NCBI GenBank assembly: GCA_946184925.1
Contig: CAMHHL010000008.1
Location: forward strand, 1-52,695
Reading direction: 5' to 3'
DNA from: an uncultured Clostridia bacterium
Lineage (GTDB): Bacteria; Bacillota; Clostridia; Oscillospirales; Acutalibacteraceae
DNA length: 52,695 nucleotides
The notes under the pieces were generated by a model. That model saw only the letters and a list, made by a program, of their open reading frames with translations. It was not told where the DNA came from and made no database searches. Positions 50,494-52,695 of the stretch are shown here, one piece after another. The position numbers were made by a program, and so were the translations under genes. Within the stretch, counting starts at the first letter, position 1, and each line of letters starts with the position of its first letter.

Positions 50494-52011
50494 TTATTCC
50501 TCCGCCGCAGGACCTTTGTATTTCAAGCCGAGCATTGTCAAATCGTCAAACTGCGGAGCTTCTTTTACAAAAGCGTCAACAGCAACGCGGACGCACCTCA
50601 GCACTTCCTTCTGCGATGAGCCCTCAGGAACAGCGTTGAGAGCTTCGAGAGTGCGGTCTGTACCGAACAGCTGATTTTCAGCATCGGTAGCTTCGGCAAC
50701 ACCGTCGGTATAGACAAATATGCTGTCACCCTTTTTGAGCGTGACTTCGGTATTTCTGTACTTGGATATCGGCATCGCACCTATAGCCAGACCGTGCACG
50801 TCCTTCAAAATCTCGTATTTTCCGTTTGTGTTAATCATCGGGTATTCGTGGCCTGCACTTGCGCTTGTGAGCTTTCCGGTGCTGATTTCGAGTATTCCGA
50901 GCCACACGGTGACAAACATATTGGCGTCGTTGTTCTCATAAACCAGCTTATTTACTCTCTCTAGTATCTCTGCCGGTGTGCCGCCGATGATCGCGTGGTC
51001 GTTGATTAGAATCTTCGAGGACATCATGAACAGCGCCGCCGGGACGCCCTTTCCCGAAACATCCGCTATAACCATTCCGAGGTGGTCGTCGTCAATCATA
51101 AAGAAATCGTAGAAATCTCCGCCGACCTCTTTTGCAGGATCCATGGAAGCGTAAATATCAAACTCACTGCGATTCGGAAAAGGCGGAAAGATTGAAGGGA
51201 GCATACTCGTCTGTATTTCCGTAGCCATATTGAGCTCAGTCTGGGTTGCGGCAAGTTTTCTGCTCCTGTCATTGAATATGACGCAGTACATAATAACCAG
51301 CGACATAAGCACAATTCCGTACTGGCTGCCTTCACCGAAGGTCGCGCCGAGCAAGATGTATTCAATAATGGGCAGGAAAATGAACGTTAGTATTGCAGCT
51401 TTCTGGTTTATGGAGATTCGGACCATAATAACCTTTATCGTCGTAAGCACAGCGGTTACGGCAAGAAAAACTTGCTCTATCATGAAAATTTCCGTATCCT
51501 GATACACACCATCGGAATTAACCGAGAATGTGACAGGAAAGAAAATATTGGATAACAAAATCAGCGTTTGGATTGCTAACACTATGGGGATGATTATGTC
51601 AGCAATTTTTGTATACTTTCCATCAAAGCCGAGTACTGCTCTTACATAAAGGTAAAAAACAAGTATCATCGCAAGGTCAATAAGCTTGCTCACAAAGCAA
51701 AGTATAAAAAATATTGTTCTGCTCTGAGGCACGCCACCTGTATAGCGCACAACCTCATTGACAGCAAAGCAAGCGCTGACCATAATGATTAGTATTCTGA
51801 ATGATCTTGACCCGTCGCCATCTTGGTTCATACAGCCGTAAAACAGCGCAGCGCAGATAAGCGAGCCCAATGAGTCTACACCGGCGTCAAATAAGTAAGG
51901 CTGCAGCCTTTGCTCCATGAAAAACGGTGTGCTGAGCAACATTATAAAAGCGGTTGATGCAATGGTAAAAATCAATCCGTATAATCTGAAATCTTTTAGT
52001 TTCTTAACCAT
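50494..52011 (-). CDS. Membrane PP2C-type serine phosphatase (SpoIIE/RsbU family)
   Basis: 505 aa from MVKKLKDFRL at 52011, chosen because GGGAG lies 8 nt upstream; the track start at 52026 has no ribosome site. Seven or eight membrane helices (about 10-245) resemble a 7TM sensory region. The linker ELNMATEIQTSMLPSIFPPFP and the PP2C domain follow: EVGGDFYDFFMIDDDH, ADVSGKGVPAALFM, SAGHEYP, VYTDGVAEA and QFDDLTML. Predicted to reactivate the STAS protein encoded just upstream. Confidence 0.92.
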   Translation of the reverse strand: MVKKLKDFRLYGLIFTIASTAFIMLLSTPFFMEQRLQPYLFDAGVDSLGSLICAALFYGCMNQDGDGSRSFRILIIMVSACFAVNEVVRYTGGVPQSRTIFFILCFVSKLIDLAMILVFYLYVRAVLGFDGKYTKIADIIIPIVLAIQTLILLSNIFFPVTFSVNSDGVYQDTEIFMIEQVFLAVTAVLTTIKVIMVRISINQKAAILTFIFLPIIEYILLGATFGEGSQYGIVLMSLVIMYCVIFNDRSRKLAATQTELNMATEIQTSMLPSIFPPFPNRSEFDIYASMDPAKEVGGDFYDFFMIDDDHLGMVIADVSGKGVPAALFMMSSKILINDHAIIGGTPAEILERVNKLVYENNDANMFVTVWLGILEISTGKLTSASAGHEYPMINTNGKYEILKDVHGLAIGAMPISKYRNTEVTLKKGDSIFVYTDGVAEATDAENQLFGTDRTLEALNAVPEGSSQKEVLRCVRVAVDAFVKEAPQFDDLTMLGLKYKGPAAEE

Positions 52012-52034
52012 TTTGTTTTCTCCCATATAACAGC

Positions 52035-52091
52035 ACCCGATATCATAACCGATATGCGCATATTATGCGACATTCACGGGCATTATCGGGT
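52035..52091 (-). promoter_or_regulatory. Intergenic inverted repeats between the STAS and PP2C genes
   Basis: Outer arms ACCCGATA (52035-52042) and TATCGGGT (52084-52091) enclose a perfect palindrome ATATGCGCATAT (52052-52063). It may adjust the ratio of STAS to PP2C mRNA or be an operator for the downstream genes. Confidence 0.45.
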
Positions 52092-52111
52092 CTGTTTCAT
52101 ATTAATTTGTC

Positions 52112-52450
52112 TTATTCGATGGTAAACATCAGGCTAAAGCCGGTAAGGTCAAAAACGTCGCGCACAGCCTGCGAAAGATTGCGAACGACCATGTCACCTC
52201 TGCCATCTATTCCCTGCACAGCACCGAGCAGGACACGAAGTCCGGCGCTGGAGATGTAATCGAGCTTTGCGAGGTCAAAAATCATCCTCTCGGCTTTGTC
52301 AATCACGTTCTTGACCTCAGCATCAAGGTCAGGGGATGTCAGCGTATCAAGCCTTCCGTTAAGCAGAAATGTGTATTCCGCTCCGTTCTTTTTAACAGAA
52401 ATATTCAGACCGGAAGCAGTGTTTGAATTATTTTTTCTTCTCAGAGCCAT
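52112..52450 (-). CDS. STAS-domain anti-anti-sigma-type protein
   Basis: 112 aa. A short basic N-terminal extension (RRKNNS) precedes the STAS fold. The phospho-loop is KLDYISSAGLRVLLG with S67/S68, and the end is VFDLTGFSLMFTI. AGGAG precedes the ATG. First gene of the STAS-PP2C-RsbW set, 100 nt before the PP2C start used here. Confidence 0.92.
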   Translation of the reverse strand: MALRRKNNSNTASGLNISVKKNGAEYTFLLNGRLDTLTSPDLDAEVKNVIDKAERMIFDLAKLDYISSAGLRVLLGAVQGIDGRGDMVVRNLSQAVRDVFDLTGFSLMFTIE

Positions 52451-52540
52451 ATCTGTATTCTCCTGTTCAAATAATCATTTCCGCGCCTGTAGATAATATG
52501 CGGGCTTGGTCATTAATATAGCACCGGAATTATCCGTGAA

Positions 52541-52580
52541 TTCATGTTGCTGTCGGATTCTATTCCGACAACAGCATGAA
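52541..52580. terminator. Long terminator-like hairpin
   Basis: TTCATGTTGCTGTCGGA / TCCGACAACAGCATGAA, 17 pairs with G-T pairs and a 6-nt loop, just past the stop of the partial gene at 52604. The T run (TTTTT) is on the plus side, so it may act both ways. Confidence 0.7.
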
Positions 52581-52603
52581 TTTTTGAAGAATAAAACCGA
52601 TTG

Positions 52604-52695
52604 TTATGCGACATTATCTCTTTTCTTTTTAAGCTTGGGGAGCATTATGAAGGTAGTGCCGAGAATACCAAGCACCAAGCCGCCGATTCCGGCAA
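52604..52695 (-). CDS. C-terminal fragment of a membrane-anchored protein (cut by window end)
   Basis: The last 29 codons are visible: AGIGGLVLGILGTTFIMLPK followed by LKKKRDNVA and a stop. A hydrophobic helix and basic tail in this arrangement fit a sortase sorting signal or a simple C-terminal membrane anchor. The LPXTG-type motif, if any, lies outside the window. It is too short for the ORF track. Confidence 0.6.
   Translation of the reverse strand, partial: AGIGGLVLGILGTTFIMLPKLKKKRDNVA

Overview
The window looks like a chromosomal segment of a Gram-positive, endospore-forming Clostridia, most like gut Oscillospiraceae/Ruminococcus. This is inferred from a cotJABC spore-coat operon, VanW, L,D-transpeptidase and VanY-type wall enzymes, lipoprotein signal peptides, very large Ala/Gly-rich secreted repeat proteins with FN3/Big2/InlB-like modules, AGGAGG-type ribosome sites, and many TTGACA/TATAAT-like promoters with 17-nt spacers. 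Species cannot be fixed by eye. Most genes are on the minus strand. I saw no rRNA, tRNA, CRISPR array, insertion sequence or phage gene.

Layout. 1-352: intergenic hairpins. 353-2011: membrane HtrA protease. 2211-3284: cotJA-cotJB-cotJC. 3351-4079: cytosolic acetolactate decarboxylase. 4239-11028: a 2,203-aa secreted GxGIGGG-repeat protein with a 53-aa peptide gene behind it. 11180-12910: sensor PP2C phosphatase. 13140-17870: a 1,576-aa exported protein with a duplicated His/Cys domain. 17924-18997: nucleoside hydrolase whose lipoprotein leader carries an in-frame stop. 19144-19785: membrane protein. 19954-20359: fused relic of an ABC transporter that keeps its promoter and repeats. 20558-22510: alkD-like gene and dinB. 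22590-23444: DUF5677-like protein. 23492-32160: six-gene operon (below). 32413-36946: envelope genes (VanW, DUF5684-like, C39 peptidase, L,D-transpeptidase). 37208-39465: lipoprotein, TtcA-like enzyme, small membrane protein, GntR regulator. 39582-46191: second sensor PP2C, membrane proteins, protein phosphatase, VanY-type peptidase, HdeD-like protein. 46304-49787: ECF-like and EamA transporters, a STAS-kinase fusion and a lipoprotein acetolactate decarboxylase. 50081-52450: third partner-switching set (STAS, PP2C, RsbW-like). 52604-52695: tail of a membrane-anchored protein cut by the window end.

The main find is the operon at 23492-32160 (minus). In order of transcription it encodes a MATE-type transporter fused to an RsbW-like ATPase domain, a STAS anti-anti-sigma protein, an adenylation-carrier-condensation NRPS-like protein, a carboxylesterase with a C-terminal membrane segment, a free RsbW-like kinase and a membrane PP2C phosphatase. 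Junctions are short or overlapping, and an AGTGAACA-N12-TGTTCACT dyad lies over the likely promoter. It reads as a small-molecule synthesis and export unit wired to its own serine phosphorylation switch. The window has four SpoIIE/RsbU-type phosphatases, three RsbW-like domains and three STAS domains but no sigma factor, so the output of these switches may not be classical sigma control.
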